Assembly (NCBI RefSeq): GCF_963666675.1
Contig: NZ_OY762929.1
Location: 2,108,001 to 2,172,000, forward strand
From: an uncultured Desulfobacter sp.
GTDB taxonomy: Bacteria > Desulfobacterota > Desulfobacteria > Desulfobacterales > Desulfobacteraceae
Length of the DNA stretch: 64,000 nt
Reading direction: 5' to 3'
This document shows positions 56,572 through 64,000 of the stretch, in pieces. Within the stretch, counting starts at the first letter, position 1, and each line of letters starts with the position of its first letter. The position numbers were made by a program, and so were the translations under genes. Under the pieces are notes generated by a model, which was not told where the DNA came from, did not search any database, and worked only from the letters and a program-made list of their open reading frames with translations.

Positions 56572-57220
56572 TTGAACCTCCTTTGCCGGACTTGATCACA
56601 TGGACGGCGCTTTGGGTGCACCGGGATTCGGACATTGCGGAAAGGTAGTCGGCAAATTCGCCTTCGGGTTTGTCAAAACGTCCGAAAATCCGGGCATTGG
56701 ACGGGCAGTTTTCCACACAGGCGGGCACAAGGCCCTGGTTGATGCGGTCCAGACACAGATCACACTTGTCGGTTTTATTGTTGAATCGTGGGTCATGAAA
56801 CCGGGCGTCATAGGGGCAGGCATCAATGCAGGCGCCGTTGCCGTCGCATTTTTGCCAGTCCGTGAGCACAATGCCTGTGGGGTGGACAAAGGCGGCGCCT
56901 GTGGGGCAGGCCTCAACACAGGGCGCAGGATTGCAGTGCCGGCAGATATCTGCTTTAAAATCCAGGGCCGTATTGGGAAAGGTTCCGGTTTCCTGGTCCG
57001 TAATCCGGGTGTTGAAACGGCCTTCGACGGTATGGTTCTGCAGCTTGCAGGCCACCATGCACGACTGGCAGCCCGAACAGCGGGCCGCGTCAATGATCAT
57101 GCCCCATTTTCCGGTGTCACGGGAAGAGAAGGCGTGAGCCCGGCCTGTGGCCACCACAGCTGCGCCGGTCCCCAGGCAGAATATCAGCCCGTTTTTAATA
57201 AATTGTCGTCTGTTTTCCAT
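56564..57220 (-). CDS. TtrB-like periplasmic Fe-S subunit with one Asn in place of Cys
   Basis: A 218-residue four-cluster ferredoxin-type subunit with a Tat-like N-terminus (NRRQFIKNGL). Clusters: C48-x2-C51-x2-C54-x3-C58; C93-x2-C96-x4-C101-x3-C105; and C153, C156, C168, C172. The remaining motif is KCDGNGACIDACP: C125, N128, C131, C135. Asn128 occupies the second Cys position, where NarH has Trp and binds a 3Fe-4S cluster. I infer a 3Fe-4S cluster here. It pairs with the TtrA-like subunit; no NrfD-type TtrC gene is visible. Confidence 0.85.
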   Translation of the reverse strand: MENRRQFIKNGLIFCLGTGAAVVATGRAHAFSSRDTGKWGMIIDAARCSGCQSCMVACKLQNHTVEGRFNTRITDQETGTFPNTALDFKADICRHCNPAPCVEACPTGAAFVHPTGIVLTDWQKCDGNGACIDACPYDARFHDPRFNNKTDKCDLCLDRINQGLVPACVENCPSNARIFGRFDKPEGEFADYLSAMSESRCTQSAVHVIKSGKGGSND

Positions 57221-57257
57221 GGCAAATTTTCTATCCCTATCAATAGATCAGATTTTT

Positions 57258-57296
57258 TTAAAAAAAGGCCCGGGAGCTTGGCTGCACCCGGGCCTT
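57258..57296 (-). terminator. Strong terminator between the transglutaminase gene and ttrB-like gene
   Basis: On the minus strand, AAGGCCCGGG and CCCGGGCCTT enclose a 12-nt loop and are followed by seven T residues. It lies 15 bp after the transglutaminase-like gene and 38 bp before the ttrB-like start, so either readthrough or a short downstream promoter must serve ttrBA. Confidence 0.92.
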
Positions 57297-57311
57297 GACT
57301 GGATACCGGAT

Positions 57312-58328
57312 TTACATCTGGTCGGCTTTAAAGTTTACGTTGTAGCTGAAGTTTTTGGCGTCAAAGTAGTTGAGCATTTTGCCGTCCACCAGGGCCGCCG
57401 GATACATGAAATAAGGAATGGGGCCGTCTGCACCGTTCAGATTAACGCCCCTGGAGTTTTTCTCCAATACCAGGCGGAACAGGTTATCTCCGCCCCAGAA
57501 AAATTTGCGCCAGTCTTCGGTGGCCGCGTCTTTAAGCTCAAGCTTGTGCACCAGCATCATTTTTCTGACGTCCGCCGGATCAGCCATGACCCAACCGGTG
57601 CCGGGCAGGTAAAACTCAGCCCAGCAGTGGAATCCTGAAGTCACATCGCCGTCTTTGGGGGATCCCAGGCGCAGGCCGTACACGTCCCGGGCAGGGATAT
57701 TGGCGGCGCGCAGCAGGGTGACAAATACGGCGGACAGATCCGCGCATTTGCCGCCGCCCTTGCACTGCTGCAGTGTCCGGGTCGGGCTTCCCAAGCCGCA
57801 GCCTTTAACGGCAGGATCACGGAATGTATTTTCAACCACCCAGTCATAGAGGGCTTTGGCCTTATCCAGGGTGGTCTCTTTTCCCTTGGTGGCGGTGGCG
57901 GCAATTTTTTGCAGCTCAGGATCCATTGCCGGGACAAAGAGGGATTCTCCAAGGTATTTGGATACGACTTTGGGAAAATTTGCGCCGTTGCCCTTGATGT
58001 CTGTGTTGCGCCGGTCTTTCTGGGTGATGTGAAACTGCATGACGCATGTGGGGGCCTTTGACAGATCGCTCCAGGTGGCATGCAGGTATACGGCATCGGA
58101 AGCCGGATCTCTGTAAATACCGGAGGTTGTGTAGTTCCCGCTAACCGACATGTCGGAAATGGTCTGGAACTCGTCACTCATGGGATAAGGCACCCACAGA
58201 TCCACATGTTTTGCATCTTTTTCAACAGTCGGGGCCAGGGTAAACGTCAGGGTTCCCGCGGGCTGGGCCGCAAAACAGATGCCGGAAAGCAACAGCACCA
58301 TAACTAAAGATAATACACTTCTTTTCAT
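57312..58328 (-). CDS. Secreted transglutaminase-like protein
   Basis: A 338-residue exported protein with a signal peptide (VLSLVMVLLLSGICFAAQP). Its transglutaminase-like domain has the catalytic Cys in GGGKCADLSAVFVTLLRAAN, the His in SGFHCWAEFYLPGTG and the Asp in WVMADPADVRK. An N-terminal Ig-like region precedes it (about 25-130). Bacterial members act as proteases or amidases rather than cross-linking enzymes. Its role next to a Ttr-like enzyme is unknown. ATG 58328 follows AAGGAG 6 bp upstream; it lies divergent from the sensor kinase gene. Confidence 0.82.
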   Translation of the reverse strand: MKRSVLSLVMVLLLSGICFAAQPAGTLTFTLAPTVEKDAKHVDLWVPYPMSDEFQTISDMSVSGNYTTSGIYRDPASDAVYLHATWSDLSKAPTCVMQFHITQKDRRNTDIKGNGANFPKVVSKYLGESLFVPAMDPELQKIAATATKGKETTLDKAKALYDWVVENTFRDPAVKGCGLGSPTRTLQQCKGGGKCADLSAVFVTLLRAANIPARDVYGLRLGSPKDGDVTSGFHCWAEFYLPGTGWVMADPADVRKMMLVHKLELKDAATEDWRKFFWGGDNLFRLVLEKNSRGVNLNGADGPIPYFMYPAALVDGKMLNYFDAKNFSYNVNFKADQM

Positions 58329-58515
58329 AATTACTCCTTGGGTTTTGGTTTAGTTTTCAGGAAGTCTAAAGGTAGGAATTGTCCTCCGTTTGAAATACAG
58401 CATAAGTTGATAAAAATAAACCCCCATGAACCGGGCATTGCAAAAAAGACGGGTTTTCAGGTATTATGCAGTTTATGTATTAACCTTTAAGTTTTAAATC
58501 GAAATTATCTCTATT

Positions 58516-61200
58516 ATGCCCAGATTTTATATAGTTATTGCCGCCATCTGGCTATTGGCGTGTAACGCTTTATGTTGCGCAGGAACGCCGGAAGCAGTTG
58601 GCCGCAGAAGCCAGCGTATTCTTTATCTGAACTCCTACAACAACGGCTACGCCTGGTCCGACAATATTCTTGAAGGCATTCGGTCGGTGCTTCCCAAAGA
58701 GAGCCAGAGCCTCAATTTCCAGATGGAGTACCTGGATGCCAAGCGGTATGAAAATGAACAAATGCAAACCATTTTGTTCGCCTATTTTAAGGCTAAATTT
58801 GCCCGGGACCGGTTTGATGTGATCATCACATCGGACAACAATGCCCTGGATTTAGTCATGAAATATCGGTCTGATCTGTTTGCCGGGGTGCCCATTGTGT
58901 TTTGCGGCATCAACGATTACCACCCTTCCATGATCGCAGGGCAGCCCGCTGTCACTGGGATCGCAGAGACCGTGGCGTTCAAGGAAAATATGGACATCAT
59001 CCGCCGTATGCACCCCAAGGCCCGAAAAATGGTGATTATAGGCACCAACAGTGTCACCTCCCGGGCCATTATTAATGAAATCCGTCAGTCCATTGAACAG
59101 GAAAAGATTGACTTTTCTTTTACTTTCAAGACCGGATTTCACCCCCAAGAGCTTAAAAACGGCATACCGGATTATCTGGCAGATCTTTCCCGGGATAGCG
59201 TGCTTTACATTGTGACGGGGGGCTCCGAAGTGGGAGACGGTAAGCTTTACAGTATCCAGGAGATTACGGCCATGATTTGCCGGGCAACAGACCGGCCCGT
59301 GTACTCCTCCTGGGAATTTCTCATGGGGACCGGCATTGTGGGGGGAAAACTTGCCTCGGGCCTGGCCCAGGGAAAGGCCGTTGCCCGGATGGCCCTGCGT
59401 ATCCTGGACGGTGAAGATCCGGCCCATATCCCTGTGAAAAAGGACGAAGGCCACGCCTATATTTTTGACCATAACGTTCTTAAACGCCTGGGGGTGGATA
59501 TGGCTTTGCTGCCCGAGGGCAGCAGAATCATCAATGAACCCTATGATTTTTACCGGCTAAACCGGAGGGTTTTCTGGCTGATCATTTCAGGGCTTCTGGT
59601 TTTGGCCTCCATGGTGGTGCTTTTAGCGGTCAGCATGGCCCAGAAAAAGAGGGCCAACCAGGCCATGGAAAAATCCAAGATGCAGCTCCAATTGATTCTG
59701 GATAATATTCCCCATCTGGTTTTCTGGCAGGATATGAATCTGAACCTGGTGGATGTGAACCTCTCATTTCTCAAATTTTTTAAAATCCGGGACAAAGCCG
59801 AAATCATCAACCGGGACATTTCATCTGTGCCGGACCTGGCCCACACCGCCGAAGAGTCCCGGCAACTGGGCCGTGAAGTGCTTGAAACCGCTGCCCCGTT
59901 CCATGCCCGGCTGCTGAAAATCCAGCGCAGCGACCAGGAACAGGTGTGGCTGGAAATCAATAAAGTCCCCCTGCTTGATAAAAAGAACCGGGTGGCCGGT
60001 GTATTGAGTACGGCCGAAGATATTACCAAAAAAATCAACCTGGAAAAACAGCTGGCCCAGGCCCAGAAGATGGAGGCATTGGGTATCCTGTCCGGGGGCA
60101 TTGCCCATGATTTCAATAATATCCTGACATCCATCATCAACTCCACCGAGCTTGCCATGGACGATGTGCCCGAAGGTTCTTTAACCCACCAGGACCTTGC
60201 ACGGGTGCTTTCGGCAGGCAAACGGGGGGCGGAACTGGTCAAACAGATTCTCACCTTCAGCCGCCCCGGCCATGTCCGGTTCAGAAAACTGGATCTGGCC
60301 CGGGTGGTCAAAGACGCCATGGCATTGGTGGAGACATCGCTTCCCGGCAATATTGAGGTGGTCAAACACATGGCCCAGGGCAAGTTTATGTGCCGGGGGG
60401 ACGCCATCCAGATTCATCAGGTGGTGATGAACCTGTGTACCAATGCGTTCCAGGCTTTGGGCGGGAAAAGCGGCCGCATTGAAGTGAAGCTGGATGAGCG
60501 GGTGTTGACCAACCCCGATCCGGACAGTGACGATACGTTTAACCTGCCCCCGGGCCACTATGTTGAACTGACCATTTCGGACAACGGCCCAGGCATTGAT
60601 CCTGAAATCCTGGATAAGGTGTTTGATCCCTTTTTCTCCACCAAGGGTAAAAATATCGGAACCGGGCTGGGGCTCTCCATGGTTCACGGTATTGTCCAGG
60701 GGCATAACGGGGCCATTTCATTGACCAGCAAATCCTATGATCTGACCCGCTTTACGGTGCTTTTACCCCGCATGGACCAGGTGGAGGATGAGGAGCGACC
60801 CGCCGAAAACGACGTCTGCCTGGGCCAGGGCACCATTTTATTTGTGGAGGACGACCCCGAACAGCGCCAAAGCGTGCCCCGGATTATCGAAAAGCTGGGG
60901 TATCTGGTCACTGCCGCGGACAGCGCAAGCCAGGCCCTGGCGTTGATTCGGCAAAATCCGTCGGGCTTTGACCTGGTCATCACCGACTATGACATGCCCA
61001 AAATTTCCGGCCTGGAACTGGCCCGGCAACTGGCCCGGATACTGCCGGGGCTGCCCGTGATCATGGTGTCCGGGCGGAATGTGGAGTTCAGCCGCCAGGA
61101 ATCGTCCAATATCAAGCAGTTCATTGTAAAACCCTATGACAAGGGTATTTTATCCCGGGGCATCAACGAAGTGCTCTGCCCCCCGGCAAGATCCCATTGA
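58516..61200 (+). CDS. Sensor kinase with ABC_sub_bind periplasmic domain, PAS and C-terminal receiver
   Basis: An 894-residue hybrid kinase. N-terminal signal/anchor, then a periplasmic binding fold of the ABC_sub_bind type (about 33-325; starts RILYLNSYNNGYAWSDNIL), a membrane helix (VFWLIISGLLVLASMVVLL), PAS (about 385-500), HisKA with phospho-His about 531 (SGGIAHDFNNILTSI), HATPase (NLCTNAFQAL, ISDNGPGIDPEIL, GTGLGLSMVHGIV), and a receiver with Asp about 824 (LVITDYDMPKISG). It lies 7 bp upstream of the NtrC-type regulator. Its ligand is unknown; the Ttr-like operon nearby is a plausible target. Confidence 0.9.
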   Translation: MPRFYIVIAAIWLLACNALCCAGTPEAVGRRSQRILYLNSYNNGYAWSDNILEGIRSVLPKESQSLNFQMEYLDAKRYENEQMQTILFAYFKAKFARDRFDVIITSDNNALDLVMKYRSDLFAGVPIVFCGINDYHPSMIAGQPAVTGIAETVAFKENMDIIRRMHPKARKMVIIGTNSVTSRAIINEIRQSIEQEKIDFSFTFKTGFHPQELKNGIPDYLADLSRDSVLYIVTGGSEVGDGKLYSIQEITAMICRATDRPVYSSWEFLMGTGIVGGKLASGLAQGKAVARMALRILDGEDPAHIPVKKDEGHAYIFDHNVLKRLGVDMALLPEGSRIINEPYDFYRLNRRVFWLIISGLLVLASMVVLLAVSMAQKKRANQAMEKSKMQLQLILDNIPHLVFWQDMNLNLVDVNLSFLKFFKIRDKAEIINRDISSVPDLAHTAEESRQLGREVLETAAPFHARLLKIQRSDQEQVWLEINKVPLLDKKNRVAGVLSTAEDITKKINLEKQLAQAQKMEALGILSGGIAHDFNNILTSIINSTELAMDDVPEGSLTHQDLARVLSAGKRGAELVKQILTFSRPGHVRFRKLDLARVVKDAMALVETSLPGNIEVVKHMAQGKFMCRGDAIQIHQVVMNLCTNAFQALGGKSGRIEVKLDERVLTNPDPDSDDTFNLPPGHYVELTISDNGPGIDPEILDKVFDPFFSTKGKNIGTGLGLSMVHGIVQGHNGAISLTSKSYDLTRFTVLLPRMDQVEDEERPAENDVCLGQGTILFVEDDPEQRQSVPRIIEKLGYLVTAADSASQALALIRQNPSGFDLVITDYDMPKISGLELARQLARILPGLPVIMVSGRNVEFSRQESSNIKQFIVKPYDKGILSRGINEVLCPPARSH

Positions 61201-61207
61201 GGCAACC

Positions 61208-62614
61208 ATGGCATTGATTTTAATCATAGATGACGACGATAATTTTTGCGACACCATGAAAAGCCTGGTGATGCGCATGGACCATGATTTTCTGGCCGCA
61301 GGCACCCTGGAGCAGGGGATCCAAATGCTTGGAGAACACGCCGTGGATATCCTGTTGCTGGATGTTGGCCTTCCCGACGGCAATGGGCTTGAAGCATTGT
61401 CCCGGATCAAGGAGGCGTCCACATCCAGTCCTGAGATATTTATCATCACGGGACTGGGTGATCCGGCCGGGGCCGAGACCGCCATCACCGAAGGGGTGTG
61501 GGACTATATTGTCAAACCCACCTCCATCAAGGAGACCCGGGCAAGTCTTACCCGGGCATTGAAATACAGGCAGGAGAGACAGAGCCGGCAGCAGGCCGTG
61601 ACCCTGAATCTGGATCGTATCGTAGGCCGGTCCGCCCCCATGCGCAAGTGTTTTGAGACCATGGCCCAGGGGGCGTCGTCGTGTGCGCCGGTGTTGATCA
61701 CGGGTGAAACCGGTACCGGCAAAGAGCTGTTTGCCCAGACCATCCACGCCAACAGCCTGAGAAAAGACAAGGGCTTTATTGTGGTGGACTGCGCGTTTTT
61801 GACCGAAACCCTGATGGAAAGCACCCTGTTCGGTCACCGCAAGGGGGCGTTTACCGGCGCTGTGGAGCGCCGGGACGGTCTGGTGAAACTGGCCGATCAG
61901 GGCACCTTGTTCTTGGATGAAGTAGGAGAGATGCCGTTGTCCGCCCAGAAATCCTTTCTGCGCATCCTCCAGGAAAAACGGTTTCGCCCCCTGGGCGATG
62001 CCAAGGAGATCACCAGTGATTTCCGACTCATGGCCGCCACCAACCGGGATCTGGATGCCATGGTGGAAAACGGTTCCTTTCGAAGAGATCTGCTCTACCG
62101 CCTTCGCACCATTCATCTGGCCCTGCCGCCGTTGCGCCGTCGCGGCGCAGATATTGAGGCCCTGACCCGGTTTAAGGTCGGCCGGCTTTGCCAAGAGAAT
62201 AACCTGAATTCCAAAAAAATCGAGCAGGGCTTTTTTGATACCCTGAACGCCTACCCCTGGCCCGGCAACGTCAGGGAACTGTTTAATGTACTTGAAACCG
62301 CATTTGTGGCCTCCGGGGCCGAAGCCACCCTTTACGCCATGCACCTGCCCGGCGACGTCAGAATCCAGGTGGCCCGGGCCTCCATTGAAAAGGGCCAGAT
62401 GTCCCAGGAACCTGAAAACAACCCCACCGGCCCCGGCCTATTTTTCCAGGACAATATCCCCGGGTTCAAAGACTGGAAACAGCAGATGGAGCAGCACTAC
62501 CTGGAGCAGATCATTGCCGCCACAAACGGGGATGTTAAACGTATCCTCACTCTGTCCGGCCTGTCCAAATCTCATTTTTACTCTCTGCTTAAAAAGTATG
62601 GGGTTCAAATATAA
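61208..62614 (+). CDS. NtrC-family sigma54-dependent response regulator
   Basis: A 468-residue regulator: receiver (IIDDDDNF; phospho-Asp52 in LLLDVGLPDGNG), AAA+ domain (Walker A GETGTGKE at about 166-173; sigma54-contact loop GAFTGA; Walker B LFLDEVGEMP) and a Fis-type helix-turn-helix (GDVKRILTLSGLSKSHFYSL). All parts for sigma54 activation are intact. I start at ATG 61208, since the longer frame runs into the kinase gene. Likely targets are the divergent transglutaminase/Ttr-like genes, though I found no good -24/-12 promoter there. Confidence 0.92.
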   Translation: MALILIIDDDDNFCDTMKSLVMRMDHDFLAAGTLEQGIQMLGEHAVDILLLDVGLPDGNGLEALSRIKEASTSSPEIFIITGLGDPAGAETAITEGVWDYIVKPTSIKETRASLTRALKYRQERQSRQQAVTLNLDRIVGRSAPMRKCFETMAQGASSCAPVLITGETGTGKELFAQTIHANSLRKDKGFIVVDCAFLTETLMESTLFGHRKGAFTGAVERRDGLVKLADQGTLFLDEVGEMPLSAQKSFLRILQEKRFRPLGDAKEITSDFRLMAATNRDLDAMVENGSFRRDLLYRLRTIHLALPPLRRRGADIEALTRFKVGRLCQENNLNSKKIEQGFFDTLNAYPWPGNVRELFNVLETAFVASGAEATLYAMHLPGDVRIQVARASIEKGQMSQEPENNPTGPGLFFQDNIPGFKDWKQQMEQHYLEQIIAATNGDVKRILTLSGLSKSHFYSLLKKYGVQI

Positions 62615-62725
62615 ATTCTGATCAAAGCAGATTCTTTTTCACTTACAACCCGCCACTTGATTTAGCCCCGCGCTTGATATAGGTATGGAATACTATCAAA
62701 TACGATTTGAGCGGGATAAAAGGTT

Positions 62726-63235
62726 ATGGAAAGGTACTTGCTGGTTATTGTGGTGGGGACGATTGGCGGGCTTTTGGCCCAACGCTTTAATGTGCCCGGT
62801 GGTGCCGTTGTCGGGTCCATGCTGTGCTCCGGGGTGACGGTTCTGTTTTTACCCAAGGGTATTGTGCTGCCGTCGTCTGTGAGCACAGGTATTCAAATTA
62901 TGCTGGGCATCACCCTTGGGATTACCGTTGACCGCTCCCTTTTGACGTTGGGACTTAAAATAATGCCCATGGCAATTTTGAGCACCATTGTTCTGTTGAC
63001 GGTGGCCGTGTGTATGGCGTTTATTGCCAACAAGATCGGGCTGGTGGATTTTGGCACGGCCCTGTTCGGCTTTTCTCCGGGGGGGATGACGGGTATGGCC
63101 ATTTTGGCCCAGTCGGAAAATCATAACGGATCGTTTGTGGCATTTTTTCATCTGGTGAGAATATTTACACTTTTTCTTGTCATTCCGCTGCTTGTAAAGG
63201 TGGTCGTGTATCTGCAGCACAAGGGGTATCTTTAG
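62726..63235 (+). CDS. Half-size AbrB-type membrane protein (PF05145-like)
   Basis: A 169-residue membrane protein. It resembles one half of the AbrB (PF05145) family, whose usual members have two such halves in about 350 residues. Visible are five or so hydrophobic segments and the repeat signatures GGLLAQRFNVPGGAVVGSML and GFSPGGMTGMAILAQ. The family is annotated loosely (transport or ammonia-monooxygenase related), and function is unknown. ATG 62726 follows AAAAGG. Its stop codon is inside the left arm of the 165-bp hairpin element. Confidence 0.75.
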   Translation: MERYLLVIVVGTIGGLLAQRFNVPGGAVVGSMLCSGVTVLFLPKGIVLPSSVSTGIQIMLGITLGITVDRSLLTLGLKIMPMAILSTIVLLTVAVCMAFIANKIGLVDFGTALFGFSPGGMTGMAILAQSENHNGSFVAFFHLVRIFTLFLVIPLLVKVVVYLQHKGYL

Positions 63236-63396
63236 GCCCATGATCAGAATTAAATCTGCCATGGATGCGCCGGATTTTAAGTCACCATCAAGGCACGTCA
63301 ACAAAAGCATATTTGAAATATGTATTCGTTGGCGTAACGCCGAGGGTGGCTTAAAATGCAAGCAGATGGGCGATTTTATTTTGATTATGGGCCTAA
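63232..63396. repeat. 165-bp near-palindromic hairpin element
   Basis: The outer ends TTAGGCCCATGATCA and TGATTATGGGCCTAA are inverted repeats, and the two 82-bp halves pair along most of their length. Inner matches include ACGTCAAC...GTTGGCGT and CATATTT...GAAATATG. Several mismatches would be G-U pairs in RNA, so transcribed pairing may be maintained. It resembles a MITE or a large structured RNA; no target duplication is evident. Confidence 0.7.
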
Positions 63397-63412
63397 CCGG
63401 TGATGGCTAATA

Positions 63413-63490
63413 TAACAATTAAGTTGAAGTCGGGCACCAACTTGGCGGCCCTTTTTTGGGGCGGCATGATGGCCGCTTAACTTAATGTTC
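63413..63490. repeat. attC-like recombination site (tentative)
   Basis: TAACAATTAAGTTGAAGTCGG on the left pairs with CCGCTTAACTTAATGTT on the right: AAC with GTT, ATTAAGTT with AACTTAAT, and AAG with CTT, leaving single unpaired bases as in integron attC sites. The outer core box is poor (GTTCAAA rather than GTTRRRY). It lies just before a gene that starts 14 bp later, a cassette-like layout. No integrase is in view. Confidence 0.35.
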
Positions 63491-63503
63491 AAAAAATAGT
63501 GTT

Positions 63504-64000
63504 ATGATTAAAGCAATCATTTTTGATTATGATGGGACACTGGTTGATTTCGTTGATACTGATATTTGTTGTTTAAAGGCCGTTCACAAAGCCTGCGCCG
63601 CAACGTGTTCTACAAAAGAATTTACAAATATCGCTGTTCAAGAAATCACACGATTTCAAACCCTTGTAGACGAAAGAAAAGAAAACCCATTGGATATGCA
63701 CCTATTTAGACTCAAAAACACTTTGAGTCGATGTAATATACAATGGGACTCTAAGTTCCTAAATCTTTACCTATCTACTTTATTTGAATACCGCATAAAC
63801 CTTATGCGGGAGTAAAAGAGCTATTATCCAGTTTAAAAAGCAGAAATTTAAAACTTGGATTACTATCAAACGCATACGATGGAGCGGAACAACGTAAAAG
63901 AATTCTGTCATCTGGAATAACGGATTTCTTTGATGCTGTTGTGATATCTGGCGAAGTGGAATATTCAAAACCTTCTGTTGAAATATTTTTATACATCTTG
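63504..64000 (+). pseudogene. HAD-superfamily hydrolase, frameshifted and cut by the window edge
   Basis: The N-terminus has the HAD nucleophile motif IIFDYDGTLVDF. The frame stops at 63815 after FEYRINLMRE. A shift at the AAA run 63797-63799 (one A missing) would give RIKPYAGVKELLSSLKSR and then GLLSNAYDGAEQRKRILS, SGEVEYSKPSVEIF to the window end, as expected for motifs II and III. Whether this is a mutation or a sequencing error cannot be told here. It lies next to the attC-like sequence. Confidence 0.75.

Noticed and set aside
58400..58480. Sigma54 promoter (TTGCA near 58446 on the minus strand)
   Set aside because: The -24 element has no GG; the match is only to the -12 box.
61220..62344. 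374-codon minus-strand frame opposite the NtrC-type regulator
   Set aside because: It is a reverse shadow of a gene with intact receiver, AAA+ and Fis motifs.

Overview
The window looks like the chromosome of a sulfate-reducing member of the Desulfobacteraceae (Desulfobacterota). The main evidence is the dsrMKJOP electron-transfer operon at the left edge, led by the RsbRD-like gene often found upstream of dsrM. A lactate uptake and oxidation operon, a Mo-bisPGD oxidoreductase pair and many two-component and c-di-GMP proteins fit the same lifestyle. The genus is inferred from gene content only; no search was run.

Layout. (1) 1-5016, minus strand: an RsbRD-like gene, then dsrM-K-J-O-P, with dsrP running off the left edge. 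(2) 5.3-15.4 kb: envelope and housekeeping genes: a PagL-like lipid A deacylase, a methyltransferase and a glycosyltransferase, tRNA-Arg(CCG), folC, rpsU, adk, eno, then pyrG with an alpha/beta hydrolase and an Lrp-type regulator. (3) 15.4-19.7 kb: a fused 5-oxoprolinase and trmO. (4) 20.0-28.0 kb: a decaying signalling locus. A 1,329-codon hybrid histidine kinase carries an in-frame TGA and is split by a 2.7-kb ISKra4-type element, which also carries a DUF4338 (DruA-like) gene. An HD-GYP response regulator with a one-base frameshift and a remnant of an ABC-type substrate-binding protein follow. (5) 28.1-34.3 kb: a MltD-like transglycosylase, then the lactate operon (permease, FAD subunit, Fe-S subunit) with a recognisable sigma70 promoter and paired upstream direct repeats. 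(6) 34.4-37.6 kb: an IS110-family element whose transposase is split by an IS1380 element.

(7) 37.9-48.7 kb: an outer-membrane protein with a G15 tract in its last codons, an aldehyde dehydrogenase, a transposase tail, a CheD-HDOD pair in which CheD lacks its catalytic cysteine, a GGDEF-EAL protein, and a substrate-binding protein gene split by another IS. (8) 48.7-53.1 kb: a large secreted C25 (gingipain-type) protease with a dockerin-like C-terminus. (9) 53.5-62.6 kb: a TtrA/TtrB-like exported molybdoenzyme pair without a visible membrane subunit, a secreted transglutaminase-fold protein, and a divergent two-component system (ABC-type sensor kinase plus NtrC-type regulator) that may control them. 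(10) 62.7-64.0 kb: a half-size AbrB-type membrane protein, a 165-bp hairpin element, a possible attC-like site and a frameshifted HAD hydrolase gene that runs off the window.

Three insertion elements could be removed on paper: in each case taking out the element and one copy of its target duplication restores an open reading frame. These give the best-supported gene-inactivation events here. A family of about 40-bp palindromic repeats (three copies) lies between genes. No complete defence island or CRISPR array is visible. The least familiar items are the ISKra4 element carrying a DruA-like gene, the dockerin-tailed C25 protease, the catalytically impaired CheD next to HDOD, the two-subunit Ttr-like enzyme with an Asn in one Fe-S motif, and the hairpin plus attC-like sequence at the right edge.
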